Of a stretch of 64,000 bases of DNA, positions 24,690-38,815 are shown piece after piece; the stretch's first letter is position 1, and the number at the start of each line of letters is the position of its first letter. The stretch is from Dermanyssus gallinae (taxonomy: Eukaryota > Arthropoda > Arachnida > Mesostigmata > Dermanyssidae). The DNA is taken from positions 248,001 through 312,000 of the forward strand of contig QVRM01007063.1 in the NCBI GenBank assembly GCA_003439945.1, read 5' to 3'. The position numbers and the translations under genes were made by a program. The notes beneath the pieces are model-generated. The model was not told where the DNA came from and made no database searches. It worked only from the letters and a program-made list of their open reading frames with translations.

Positions 24690-26250
24690 GCTTCGCTCTG
24701 TAAAAGGCGGCTAAAAAGTGCGCGAACCTGAGGCCCATAACAGACTGGCCATCGCACTAGATAGCTGTTGCGGCAGGAAGCACGACGCGCGCTAAAAAAA
24801 AACACGCTAACAGGTACCGCGTACCAAAAACAGAACATCTCTTACAGTGACTCTTATACGTTCAAAAAACGAACGCCGGCGGCACCGTAGCCCGATTGTT
24901 TACAGGCTCAGGGAGGCCTGTGACATCAGCTGATCGGTGGGGCCGCTGTGTAAATATGTGATCGGTGTATTGAACAGTTTTGTGCGTATAGTGGTGCAGA
25001 AAGGTGTGAACACGCACGCACACTCTGTAAGCTATCGTGCCTGCGTATATAGGATGAGTACGCCTGGCCAAGAACCCTCTTGCACCAATAAGTCACCCGG
25101 TGTTTCGAGTTGCCCTGATCTCTTGAGCCCTCTTGTCCCCGCGTAGAGAGCGCTTCAAGATTTCTAAAAAAACGTGATTTTGCTCCTCTTAAAATTACAA
25201 CTTTTAATTCTCTTTGCACACCTTGTCGGCGGCGCCCTATGCGAGGCTGGTTTGCGTTCCTGATCTACCTGAGCCCGATGGACGAGGCAGCCCATGCTGT
25301 CCGACCTATGGCCAGGCTCGGCACAGACAATGCAGTGTCGACAATGGAGTGTCGGTAGTACATTCTCGCGCCGTGTGGTCAGGCGAACCGAAGCGACGTC
25401 ACAGGATGCCCGTTGCCTGATTCACCTTGCCCGAGTCAGCTTAGTGGCCCGGCCGTTAGCACCGGAAGCACACCGACAATTTGATGACCTAAAGCTACGT
25501 TTTAATTCGGTTTAGATGCGGAGACTTAGTTACTTTTTCTTAATTTATGTGTGAGTCTAGGGAGAACATTTCAGTTGTAATTGGTGAGAGATGTTCAAAA
25601 CGAACTTTGTTAGCGATAGGTACTATTGCAAAGTGTTCCGCCGTCAAGTTTAAGCGGCGCTACTTATGCTAAAAAACAATAGCTATCGACAAGTTTTGTA
25701 TCTATTTAATTGACATCCTGACAGTCGCTAAAAATCATTGGCTAAACAACCGCGGCAAGTTGAGGGGCAGTTTAGCTGTTCTGTGTCATCCCGGTATAGA
25801 ATTGTGTTTCTTCTGTTTTTAAATGCACTCATTTTTCTTTTTTGTACTCTGTTTCATGTCTATGTCTATGTGGTTTGCATACTAATGTATTATATTGTGC
25901 ACGATTGAGCAAACGCGTTTTGTTACTTACAGTCAACAGTCCGCCTTGCATTTATTGACATGACGTTCTCGTCTGAGCTGAGAACAACAATTACTTCTTA
26001 CTTGCTGTACACTCATGACATAAAACTAGCAGCTCTTAACTCAAATAAGTATTTGGCCACACACTGTCTGACTCAGTCCCCTATGCAGCTTTGCCGGTCG
26101 CGGCACAGTCGTAATCCCGGCAGGCCCAGAAGGTATTGCCCGCCTTCTTTACTACTCGTCTAACACTATACACTTAGTTTTCCTGTGGCTTTGTTGCAAT
26201 ACCGAGAAAGGCGAATTCAACCTAACGTATGTGTACGAGTTTATTCTACT
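24690..26250. other. No recognised feature
   Basis: Mixed composition. GC-richer 24.7-25.5 kb contains overlapping frames on both strands (up to 97 codons) with no recognised motif. Confidence 0.3.
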
Positions 26251-26251
26251 C

Positions 26252-26253
<2 letters not shown>

Positions 26254-26296
<43 letters not shown>
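26254..26296. repeat. (TA)n array
   Basis: About 43 bp of TA dinucleotides. Confidence 0.9.
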
Positions 26297-26297
<1 letters not shown>

Positions 26298-26484
26298 GTC
26301 AGACAGTGTGATAGCAAGATCGCCTAGGCAATCCTTCGCAACACACACTATATACCATTCAGTCGCCAGAGAAGACTGTGGATAGCTCAGTGCGCATAGG
26401 AAAGGCGTTGCCATAGAAATGCTTCTTTTCCTTTAAAAAGTACCTCTCTTTATTGTACACGTATAGCGGAAAGCATAGAGTTCT

Positions 26485-26920
26485 ATACACACTATATATA
26501 TATATATTTATATATATATACTAATATATATATCATGTCTCTATTAATTCTTCGTCTACAAAGATCACACGAGAAGATGTATACCGCCAAGTCTAGAGCT
26601 CATTACCTGTTAGATAGTCAACATGCTACAATAATTGCAGTTCTGTTCAACCCACATATAGACTGCCCACCCCCCTCCAACAATGATATTTAATTATTGT
26701 TAACTATTTCGCTGTACACCACGTGTATATATATATATATAAATTATAGATATATATATATAATATAGACATAGATATAAGATATCTAATTATAAGGATA
26801 TAGCTATAATATATATATATATATATTATATATATATAATATAATTCTATATTAATATATGATTATATATATATATGTTTATATATATATATGATATTTG
26901 TATATTATATATATACACGT
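26485..26920. repeat. AT-only low-complexity block
   Basis: Interrupted TA, TATAATATA and TTATATATA runs. An ACCACGTGTATATAT phrase near 26717 is mirrored by ATATACACGTGGTGA near 26911, so the A/T block 26717-26925 is bracketed by inverted ACCACGTGTATATAT arms and may fold as a unit. Confidence 0.7.
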
Positions 26921-27276
26921 GGTGACTAACGTTCTGCTTGTGGGTGCCTCTACGTTAAGATAGTGCGGAACAATTATATATCGACGCAACGTAAGTATTG
27001 TTCTTATTGTTGTTGCTAAAGGTTCTATATACACAGGGGTGAAGAGGCTCCACCGTCACTTTGTCTTCCCGCCAGGGGAGGAGGAGATATATAGATAGAT
27101 AGAGAAAGAGAGAGCGCGCGCGAGCCTTTGACAACGTGATCATGATCGTTAACCTATGATGGTCGTCGTCCTCCTCGCGACGCCCTTGGGCTACAGGAAG
27201 TCAGTGTGCCTGTGTCGGGGTAATTCCATACGATTCCGAACCTAAGAGGGTGGTGAAGAACCCGGCTTTAATGGGC

Positions 27277-27295
27277 GGGGGGGGGGGGGGGGGGG
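27277..27295. repeat. G19 homopolymer
   Basis: Nineteen consecutive G preceded by GGGC; a quadruplex-forming candidate on the plus strand and a poly-C run in the SLC20 sense direction. Confidence 0.9.
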
Positions 27296-27477
27296 TAATA
27301 CGGCAGTCAGTCACTCTAGCTTTATGGCGTTGTCGGTGTCATGGTGAGTCAGTCTATCTATCTATCTGCGGCCCTCAAATATATATTGGCTGGTGCTGTT
27401 AAGCTCGTCACCACAGGTGCTGGTTCCCCACTCAACCAGCCCTCCGGGTCCAACAAGTTATTGGTGTTGTTTTTGAT

Positions 27478-27520
27478 GCTGCTGCTGCTGCTCTTGTTGT
27501 TGCTGCTGCTGCTGATGTTG
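27478..27520. repeat. CTG/CAG triplet repeat
   Basis: GCTGCTGCTGCTGCTGCT, a TTGTTG interruption, then GCTGCTGCTGCTGATG. It starts about 100 bases beyond the SLC20 stop; in the transcript it would be CAG-rich. Confidence 0.85.
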
Positions 27521-27620
27521 TTGTGGTCGCGTTCATCGTCGTGCTGCCGAGGTGAAGTATCGTTGCGGGCCGATCAGGCCTGTCATTTGGACGTAACTTA
27601 CATCATTTGCTGTATCAGTC

Positions 27621-27719
27621 TCAGCTGGGAAGATCGATCGTCTTCATGAAAATGGCCATGATCAGAGCCGTCAGCCCGCCTGTGATTGGCAGTGTTAGTA
27701 GCCATGCTGCCACGATGCC
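27621..27719 (-). CDS. SLC20A-like: SLC20 exon 12 (last helix and stop)
   Basis: 33 codons including TGA at 27621-27623; acceptor TTTCTCAG^GGCATC. It encodes the final helix ([20 protein letters not shown], then [12 protein letters not shown]). The C-terminal tail is only a few residues, as usual for the family. The 3' leader continues to lower coordinates into CAG- and C-rich low-complexity sequence. I saw no convincing close AATAAA; one candidate lies near 26450. Confidence 0.93.
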   Translation of the reverse strand, partial: GIVAAWLLTLPITGGLTALIMAIFMKTIDLPS

Positions 27720-30700
27720 CTGAGAAATCATCATCAATCGCAATTCATTTATCGGATCAGACCTGGACAAGTCCTATTGCATGCGATGCTATAGCTAGAT
27801 GCTACCTGAACCCCACGTGTACGTAGCCCATGTACGCTTCTGCCCGCACCTGTGGTCGGTAGATATATATATATATATATATATCATCATCATCAAGCTT
27901 TTCTTTCACCATAAATTGGTAGATTAGGAATACAACGATTTAGGACAGTACATATTTCACTCGCGAGGTATATATATATATATAACATTTAGCATCAAAA
28001 CGACTCCAAAAAAAGCAAATACTTTTAGCCGACGTTTTTTCGTCAGTCTTTGTTTCACAGACCAATACACTTCTCTAACCAGACGTAACCCCCCCCCCCT
28101 TACTTGTTGTCTAGAAGTGATTGTCGACGCGATTATTCAGAAGATCAAATCGTTAAAGCCCAGTTGTCGCTTTAGACGGAAGTTCGGCTAGATTTAATCC
28201 CCAAACCTGTTGTAAACTTTGTTGTAGAACCATTAAGCCAACGTTCTACTTACTCTGGGAAAATGTCAACGAAATTATTTTCTTCGTCCTTACTCCGATT
28301 TTTGAAAAGTGTGCATGAGATCGCATAAGATCACATCAATCCTACCGCCCAATGTATCACAGCTTGGATTACATTTTAAAACTCCTGGCTGCCTACCTCG
28401 CAAGCAATTTGCATGCATCTGACAAAGTAGGCAAAGAATAACATGAATTTACCAGAAGCAAGCCCATCTGCAGAGAGTACATGACCCTACTATATTTGAT
28501 CGGTCGTTTCTCTCGAAGAATCATAAACTCGCTTCCATGCTTAGTAAGCGTTGGTCACGCTTGCAAAGTTTGCGGCAAAAAGCTCACTTGAGATCACTGG
28601 AGTTCCGTCACACAACAGTTGACATCATAGATATTTACGGCCAACCTATATAATTTGTCAATAATTTTTCATATTTGGACTTGAAACTTACGCCGAGCGG
28701 CATCTCTTTCTACAGGCATATAGAGGAAAGGGTCCGTAAGGCGCTGGTCGCCATCTACTCCATAAATCACCCTTAACTCCTCTCATTGCGATAGACTTTA
28801 AAAGTATTTGACCTAAAAGTTGCCCCTACAGCAAACTATGGGATCGAACTTATTGGGGAACATTTCACAGCCTCGAGCTCTGAAGAACTCGACCGCCTGA
28901 AGGCAACGCACATTAAATGAGTTTTGGGCGTACACTGAAGAGCCCCGAAGAGAATTCACAGACGACCTCAAGCGCCGTTTTAACCTGCAGCTAACCCACG
29001 AGTATCAAGAGCATTTACTGAAGTGAGAAAAAGATAAGATGTGTCAAGCGGACATGGACTTCTATCGGACGCAAGCTATGATGAGCAACTCGTGGAAGGA
29101 TGCCCAATAGAAAACTCTCGCCACCATGATTTCGTCATCCGTGTGCAGGGATGTTGTTGACTTCCATGAGGCAGACGAGCAGTGCACTTGTCGGCACTGT
29201 GAAACAACTTGCTCAGCCTACCATCTATTATTGTATTACCGGAACACACTAGCATTCCAACAGATGCATATTTGCAGAAACGCACTCGACTTGAGTAATA
29301 AATGATCGTGTTTGTAATAACTGTAAACTACGAACTTCTTGCCACTTACTTAAACTCCATGTATACCCCATGATGAGGTGACAGTTATCAAGTGCAAGTC
29401 TGCTTTCTAAATTAAGCGATACGTTAACTTTCAAATCGAAATGTGGCACGCTATCGACTGATAACACCTATGTGGCCAACGTTGTCACCGGTAAACCAAT
29501 TACCGTGACCTCGACACGCGCGATAATACGCCGTCATTAGACTTTAAGACTAAGCTGTAAACGTGAATTTCACATAGCTTGCAAGTTCGGTGACGAAAAG
29601 GACCCCAGTGGAGAACGTGGTGCATTGTGGCTTTGTCGTCCTTGCTCACTACCGGCTGCAAAAATGACCACTGGGGAGTTTTTGGCAGTGCTCGACAAAA
29701 AACCCCTCACAAGTGATTTTGCGAACTTTGCTACCCATTTAGCGCTACGGTTGAGAGCTCTTGAAGAACCTGTGGCTTACTTAGCGAACAGACCCACAAA
29801 CGCTCGTGTCTCAAATACTCGTCCCTCAGGCTCCCGCAGTCTAGACGAACGAAAGCTGTTACAGTTCGTGGAGATAATGACAACGGCGACGGATGACAAT
29901 GTTACAACTCTCAATGACCTCTTGACCAGCAGCCTCCAGAGCTGCGTGAAGCCGAGACCAAAGCCCAAGGATAGAAGGTGGTGGAACAGAGACTGCACCG
30001 AGGCCAAGCGAGCTCAAATCCGGCTAAAAGAACTTTTCAAGTCTCAACCGACAATGAACTCTTTGCTAACCTCAGCAAAGACTCTGTACAGAAGGACTCT
30101 TACGAACGTGAAAGCTGCATTTCAAGAGCTCCACAAACAAAAACTACTGATGGAAGCTGAACGCGCGCCTTATATCTGTCCGTAGGATCCTTCATACTGG
30201 AGAGGTATATCGACGAAAAGTTGTGTTTACAACACTACTAGTCCGCCGCCTCACATTTTTTCATGAGTTCAGAGGAGTTCTTCCCGATAAACAACATGGA
30301 TTTAGGACGGGCAGATCGACGATCTCGGCGTGCCAAAAACTGATAAAAGAAGTACAATCGACTCTAGCAAAGCGCGGACAGCCTCTTTATACCATCTTCG
30401 CTCCAGCTCGCCGAATCTGCTGTACCACTCAGGATACTAAAACTCGTCAGAGCTATTTTACAGCAGAATATAATCTCAATCAACGACGCGGTAGTGATAC
30501 GCGACAGTCTCGAGCAGACGACGGGGTTCGCATAGGGGGATAACATCAGCCCGTTACTATTCGCGGTCCTCATAAGCAATCTAGCTTCACGGACCACCAC
30601 GAGGCATCCGTTCGTCAAAGTCATTCTATACGCTGACAATCTGGTGATGTTCAGTACGAGCAGACACTACTTGCAACAAGAAATAGTCTCAATGACGAGG

Positions 30701-33700
30701 TACGTCAGCGAGGTTGGTCTTACCATCAACAGCGGTAAAACTGAGGCGCTCAAATTCCGCAGAGGAGGTCGCCTGACTGCTAGCGACGAACTCTGTCTGG
30801 GGGGGGCGCCAGTCAAGTATGTAAATTCCTTTACATACTACGGCATAATTTGCACCACAACAGGGACTGCGTTCCGCCTGCACGTTAAATAACGGGTGAG
30901 AAAGACTCTGATTGCGTCAACAACAATCGAAGCGCGCCAGAAGCTCTCCATCGATATCGCCCTGCGCCTACTTCGTCTCAAAGTCGCGCCAACGGCTACA
31001 TACGGAGTGCAGCTGATATGGCGACACCTTAATATGAACGACCTCGCAACGCTGGAGAGTGTTAAGCCCGCGTTCTTAAAGCGAGTTCTGGGCCTGCACT
31101 CCTCCGCTCGCAACCACCTGGTTTATGTACTGACAGGCATCTCGCTATTCGTAGAAGATATACGGAAGATGTATGGGCTGCAGGAGACAGAGGCATACAA
31201 GACGTTCATTCAGCTTCAATAGAACAAACTGGCCGACATAGACCCTAATACCTTTATAACACCTGCAATGACCGACGACGCGTGGAAAGGGCCCGACCGA
31301 CCGAATCACCATGTGATAGTGCGTTTTTCGGTACACAACTACCACCATCACCACTTATGCAGTGCAGAAAGCTTCCATGACCCCGATGTTGACTGCAGAT
31401 GTAAACACTGTGATACCGAATGCTCGATATATCACTTTCTTGTTTGCAGGAACATTGGGTCTCCAAATCAGCTGACCCGCTTAATGTAAATCATAAATTT
31501 GTATATTGTATATGACTATAATTTATACAATTATTGTAACTGCATTTGTCAGCTCCTGACGCCTGAGTATGCTTTTGTTGATATCAACATGCATAAGAAC
31601 TGCATATGATATTTATATCGCATCGAGAATGTTGGATGTTCGCGACAACAATTCGCAGCAGGCATCTTGTGCATTCAAATAAAGCCGTACTGAGAGAACC
31701 AACCAGTTGTTCTCCTTTTCCTTATTCCATTTAGTAAATGTGTTTTGTGTTGTAGTTAGTTTACTATATAGTTTATAATGTAATGGGATATTGCGATCGT
31801 TGCCAAATATTGCGTGCATATTGGTTGACACACCCTATTTCGGTGTGTCACTTAGAAACGATCACACTGTTGTATACGACTTTTTGATGCCTTGTAGTTT
31901 ATAAACTCCTTTATTGCAGCTGGCTTGGCGGTCTTACTTGAAGATGGGTGCTTAAATGAATTCAAAGTAAACTTTTGATTAGAGAGACTCAAAGATACAA
32001 GGCAGAGCGCGACATACGTTTACTTTATTCGCTATTACCGGCTTCATGAGCAAGCGGACTTGCGGTTATTCCACCAATTTTGTAGAATTGGCCTAAAGTG
32101 CTACTTGCTTGCTTTTTAACAGTGGATTCAGAGGCGGTCCTATTGTTCTATTGACTATGAAGGCGTGAGATTTTTCTTACCTTGAACAGATTCCAATCGA
32201 CAGCCTTTTGTGACTTGGCCCAGCCTACGAACACAATTGAGCCGACCTGCAGATGTTTATGCAACACAAGTATTACTAGTCGAACTGACCACTTATCCAT
32301 TTATTTTCTTTATATTATTTATTGCTATATATTGCTTATCCACCATTTGGTTTAAACACACTTATATAACAGCATTCTTACATCACTTTTTTTAGCGTTA
32401 TCGCTCTTGTACACTGCTGACACAAGTCACACGATTCTCTACAGAGTTTGTATTTGCAATTGGTTGTTATTTCGTGAAACCCATTTTGCGTAGATAGCGT
32501 AATGTAAAATCCATGTCTTGAAAATCCGGTAACGAGGTACCTGCTTTTGCAGCGTAGACCCTTCTAGTAGTTAGCTGTCGCATCGCCCTGGTCGCATAAA
32601 TACGCTAATTGACTTCCGCAAACTTCCGGAAACTTATTGTATTCCCACTAAGCAAGATGACTGTCAAAGGCCTCCGTTCTCAGAAAGGCATCTGTGATCT
32701 GAAGACCTCCACAAAGAGTGATATTGAAGCCGCAGATAGACAGCCGGTTGCGGCTAGTTTCATGGACTACTAGCGCTCTTTTTAGAAAAGTGGCTTTAAT
32801 TTTGTCGAGTACATTCAAATTGCCTTTGAACAAACGAAAACATTTGACATCTGTCCCGTAAGCAGCGCTCGGTGCAATCTCTACATTAAGAGTTCTGAGA
32901 GCGACGTCCAGCGTCAACCGATGAGGCCCTGGGACAGTATGAAAAAACAAAATGATCTTGCAAGCACTTTCCCCAATATGGTTGGTAAAATTCAATCGTT
33001 ACGTTCGAAACACTATTCCAAGGTATGAACCATGCTGAACAACTTCTATTGGTGCTGATTTCAAGCAAAATTCACCTTTTTTTGCGGCGAGTCTGCCTAG
33101 ACGGTTAGGATCAACAATCGTTTGCATTGTCGCAATTAAATGCTGCCGGCGAAATCGACTCCGGGAGTTAAAGACAAGGCCATCGGCATAAATAGGTGTT
33201 CTCACTCGTGGGTGCCGCCACTGGATTTCGTCCGGCATATTGATGATTTATATTGAAAACAATAACTGATTGAGGTTGTCGCCTCGCCCGATCCCTCTAG
33301 TCTCCTCGTCATCGAGGATTACAAACAATCCTCTAGCACAGCCTGTAGTAGCTTAAGTATAATCTTAACACCACTTAAAACTAGCTTTCAAGGATTATTG
33401 TTCGCGCTCTGTATCGAAAGCTATCTAAAGTTAAAGTCTTTAAAGATAGCAAAGATCAAGTTTTGTTTACATCGGCGGGGCATTTGAATGATGTTGAGAA
33501 TAACAACGCAAACCGCCATCGCCCATCTGTTTTGCCTAAAACCGCTCCAGGTTCAGACTGTACAGAGAGGAAGTCAAGCCTACCTTGCAATGAGTTGTAG
33601 AAATGGGCAAACCAATCTTGGACGCCAAGAGAACCGTAGACGCGGCACCAATTTCAATGGAGAAGCCATTTGAAGGCGTTACCTTTGTTAGGTCTTCGCC

Positions 33701-33741
33701 GACCGTTTGGATTACCTGTAAATGCATATCATCGTTTTATG

Positions 33742-33788
<47 letters not shown>

Positions 33789-35763
33789 TTGTGTTTCTAT
33801 CTTTAAAATGTTATATTACTATTGTAAATTGTCGGCTTATAATCTCAAAATGCTGTACTGTTTTAGCAGAATTCTAAAAATCAAATAATGTTTCGCTCGC
33901 CATCAAGGTCACGTTTATTGCAGCGACAATTGATAAAGGAACCTACCTTTCGGCCCCAAAGCCACAATCCTGCGCAGATTCCTACACCACCATACAGAAG
34001 AATCCACAGCGGAGTTTCACCAACCTGTTCAGGGTTGTCAAGTGAGTGCGATCAGTAAAATACAATATACACGTACACTTTATTATAATATATTTGCTTT
34101 GCATAAATGAAGAACAACCTACGAATATGTACGCACATAGTCGTATATTGCTCTTCATAACACAACGAGAACAAGCAATCTGATAATGTAGCTTACTCCT
34201 ACATCTGGTCAAACTTCATAAAGGTTGCGTTATTATTCAAATCGACACTCTTGACATGTGGTCGGTTAGCTGCAACGTGGAGTTCTCGGAACGTTATGTA
34301 CCTGATATACGGATGATTCGCTATACACCATCCAGAGTGCAATGAGTGGTCCGATAGCATTCGAGACGTCGTTGCCACCATGGGCAAAAGAACCGAAAAC
34401 CGCGGTCAGCACCTGCGTTTTACCAAAATAGCATGATTATAGAAAATATTGTGATGATTAAGTAATCATTTACAATACGTTTGCACACTCGGTAGTGCTC
34501 GCCTTAATAAAAGTGGTGATAAAAAGTGTTACGTGAGGTTAAAAATCAGCTGTTCGCGTCTTTGCTTGATGGCAGTCCCCGCTTTTATAGACTCGATGCA
34601 AGCGGTATATCCTTAAGGTCCCTTGCAACGTTAAGACGGTCAGATCTATAAGATTCCTCCTCGTGACGCCAAGCCCCAAGAGCGTAGTCGCAGATTCGGA
34701 GTCCCATACACCACTCATAGAGATAGTGATGGATACGAATCTGCAAGGCTTGTGTGGGTCGGGGAGCCCCACTCTTAGGAACTCGACGTCATATTTGGTG
34801 ATCTTGTCCTGCCGCGCTTTTGCCAGGTCCCTATTCGGGCCGCAAACTTCGGCATCTAAAACCCAGGCCTCGGTAGGTGTTGTTATTACGAGGTCGGGCT
34901 TTAGACCCGGTGCGCCCGTTCGAGTATTCCGTCGACCGGGCGCACCCGGTCTAAAACCCGACCTCGTAATAACAACACCTACCAAGGTCTGGGTTTTAGA
35001 CCCGGTGCGCCTGGTCGACGGAATACTCGTTTGCGAACCACCTCATGACCCCCCTCGCGGAGAAGACGTGCCACGCGATCACAGACGTCGTCATATCTCT
35101 TTATAATTTGCGTGTGTGTTGTATTGCATATCTGAGCGACATGAGCCAACGTCTCAGGCGCATGACACCCGTGTCTACAACGTTTGTTGTAGCCCGGGCG
35201 TCCCCTGGCCAATCTGGCACGCGTTGGTAGTGCGTGATCCTGAGCTTTAGTAAGTTCAAATACTCTTTATCAGATAAGTAGGGCATACACTTAATCCAGT
35301 AATGTACAAAGGGCGTTTTGTGTGCTTTTTTAAAATGTGCCGCATCGAACGTGTTGTGTAGTTGTTGCGACCAGTAATCGGTCTCTTGCGTAGCGGTCTC
35401 AATGGAGGTTCCAAAGCCCTCGCAAAGAAGTCTTGTTTCCGCACGGTATTTTTTTTAAGTGCTCGGTGGTTAGCATCCATTGGACCCCAAGGTGTGTGTT
35501 GTAGTGCTGTCAGACGGAAAAGGCGGAGTCTGTGTATAAATGTTTGAAGGCAGGAGATGTCCAGACCACCGTGTGCTGTGTGCGTGTACAGGCCAGCGTT
35601 CGGCACCGAGTTTTTAAGCTTAAGCCATTTCGACTTAACAATCTTTCTGATCTTTTTGTCTAGGTCGCTAAGAATGATGGTCTGGGACCGGAGACTAATT
35701 TACATAGGAGGCGGGGAATGAGAAAGTCTTCCAAAAATATGAGTCCTTCGTGGGACAAAAAAA

Positions 35764-35807
<44 letters not shown>

Positions 35808-38774
35808 GTAAGGCACGTTTAAATTAAGGTACGAAGCGACATTATGTGTATAATTTAAGTGTTTACTCAACTGTAATCACCAGGGCTTAAACAGAGGTCT
35901 GCGCATAATTATCACACTGTTTCACCAGCTAAGGGAGTTCCTATTCCTGGAATTCCTGCCGCTGTGTTAAGAGCCAGTCAGCTCACTGTGTCCTGCAGTT
36001 CATCACCCGAGTTGAAATGCCTCCTTTTCTTTTTAGCAGTTTTTAACCATACTGATGGAAGTCGCAGGGCAACATATCCGGACAGTCTCTCATGCTTAGA
36101 CTTATCGTGGAGCAGAATAACTCCCCCCTCAAGCAGCCCGGACCCTTTGTTCTTGATCGAGGTGTGTGGGCTACGGAGTGTCTCACAGTACATGTCACTA
36201 CTAATGGTTTTTGTGCTCGAGGAATCCGATGAGTATCGAACCTGGGGCATCCAACAAAACGATAAGCATTACTTTGCCTACTTAAGGCACAGCCTCGATT
36301 TTTTAGAGAGAGAGGTGACGACGCATGGTTCGATTGCATGCCGTCCAGTTTCTCGTCTGGCTCGAAGTAATGGCACCGAGTCTCGTGACCGGTGACGAGT
36401 CGTTCCAAAAAAAAGGTATTTATTAGTAATTATACAGGAACAGGTGTTGCAGTGCTAGTCCCATACGCAGTTCCTGTTGCAATTTGCTGAGCCTCCTTGG
36501 AACCCCCACCTTCCGGGAACTCATTGAACTGCGGAACGCACACACAGTCTCCACTGCAGGATCGTCCTCAACTGCAAGTGTGGGCCGGTAGTGTGGGGCT
36601 CCAACCCACTAAAAACCAGCCATAGAAATGACCCAGGACTGGGCTACGTTTATAAATGGTCGAAAACCGTTTCACTGTGTTTATTTTGACCAAAAGAGCG
36701 CATTTGACAGAGTAGATCACTCTCTTCTGCTTCGCAAATTGGAACATCTAGGTATCCATGCATGTGCAGTGCAATGGGTGAAGGCATTTTTAAGCGACCG
36801 TCACTTTCGAGTTAAGGTTGGTGACAAACTTAGTGGACTATATCCTGCAGTATCTGGTGTACCTCAAGGGGGATGTTTATGCCCCCTTCTATACACAATT
36901 TTGATATTGGACATAAAGAAGTACCTGCCACCGGCGGTCAAATATCTTGAATCTGCTGATGACTTAAAACTTTATTATCCTATTTGCTCTAGTGACTCCC
37001 ACGCTGTTCTGCAGACTGCTGTTGACGGCATTGCACGATGGTGTTCTGAAAACAACATGATTCTCTCACCCTCTAAATGCATTGTACTGAAAAATGGTGC
37101 ACTTGGCTTTGACTACAAAATTGACAACTGCATTTTATCGACCCTCTCTTATATACGGGACTTAGGCATATATATTACGCCTGATCTTAACTTTAGTTTC
37201 ACATTACCAAGGTTGTGGAGACATCTCTGCGCACAATAAATACTATATTCCGCTGTTTTATTTTAACGACTCCTCATGTGTACACTCGCCTTTACAAATC
37301 TCTTGTTCTTCCTAAACTCACATACTGCTCCCCTGTCTGGGAGCCTTATCTGTCCAAATATAGAAAGTTGGTAAATGGCGTTCAAAACATGTTTCTAAGA
37401 CGCCTGCGAATCAGGTGCCCCCACAGCGTGCTAGATGACGTTGTTCCAAATATTGACTCACTTTTCATGCAAAGCAACTTATTAGTTCTACATCAATTAT
37501 GAAAATGTGACTTGTTAGGACACTTTTTTGATGTACGCTCCAATAACCTAGGGAGTCAACGATCAATCACCTCAATTGCCGTGGCCCGCGGTGAATTCGT
37601 GAACGGACTGTTTGCTTGGCGTATGGCCAAATAGGCCCATGATAACCCAAGTAGCGCTTGCCTATTTGGCGATTAGTCACGATTGTCTTACAGAAGTATG
37701 TATATTGATACCAACCCTTTTATGTGAAATAAAAGTGATGTTATGTATGTATGTCCCCCTTCCGCCTCAGCAGAGAAGTGCTATTAGCATTACTACAAAC
37801 TACTGAGGGGGGGTGTAATAGCCCGGTTTACTAATCGCGCCGGCCCTCCGCAGCCAGAGAGGACGTCGACATGCGCATGCGGTTAACCCGCCCTTTCTCG
37901 GGTAAAGCACGCCTGATGACAGTCGCGATTGTGCACCAATCACTAAGCGAAGTGTCATCCTTGTGACCAGAGCAGGAAGATCAGATCAAGTTGACAAAAT
38001 GTAGCCGCGAAGGTTTTGCAAATGTCGGCGCTGGGCCTCCCAGGCGGGGCAGAATAGGGCAGTGTGCTCGGGTGTGTCGTCCACCATTTAGCTGCAGTAG
38101 AGACATATTGGGCTCACTGCCTTGCCAATTCGGTAAAGGTAGGAGCGGAACTCCCCATGTCCCGTAAGCACGTGTGTGATGTAGTAGTCCACTTCCCCTC
38201 CAGGACGACCAATCCACGCCCTTATATCTGGGAGGAGGGCCTTTGTTCGTGCCCCGGAACATCCGCTCTAAAATTTGTTCCGCTCTTCTTGCCAGCGATC
38301 TAGTGTTGCCTATCGCTGGACGTTCTTGCTTCGTGCCGAATCTTCCCAGAGTCGACGTCGTTTCTTGGCCTTAAGATCCCAAGGCACGGTGCCAGCTAGC
38401 AACACGGCCGAGAACCCAACCTGTCGTGCACAATTGACCATGCCGTTCAACGCTGGACCTCACTATCACTTCCAACAATGGCATTGTGACGTGCCGGTAA
38501 TTTCTCATCAGTTCATTCCTCATGTTGATGGAATCGGTTGTGATTACCGTGTTTGCCTGGTTTGGTCCCGGGTCAGCATTCAAACAAGCCCGCCCATGTG
38601 CACAACCGCGTTGGACAATCCAGTCGCGTTCCTAGATATCTCACAACGTTATTGCAAAGCGGAATCTCCACGATGACCTCCACAATCGTTGATTTTAACA
38701 CTATATATATATATATATTTTTTTTTTTACCTTGAGTTCTAGATATAAATAGATCCGGTCATATTTATTTTTCG

Positions 38775-38815
<41 letters not shown>

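Larger units (their letters stand above)
26921..27620 (-). other. Presumed SLC20 3' UTR / downstream flank
   Basis: Downstream of the SLC20 stop. It holds a CTG/CAG-rich run (27478-27520), a TCTA run near 27352, a 19-base G run (27277-27295; C run in the transcript) and a GA/ATAG run near 27085. No close polyadenylation signal is clear. Confidence 0.4.

Noticed and set aside
34540..35700. R2-like relic as evidence of ribosomal DNA in the window
   Set aside because: No 28S or 18S sequence flanks it; it lies in an SLC20 intron as an ectopic dead copy.
35964..36408. 143- and 121-codon overlapping frames as an SLC20 loop exon or separate gene
   Set aside because: No splice sites in phase with exons 7 and 8, exon 7 already ends at the conserved LFSFLQ junction, and no domain is recognised.
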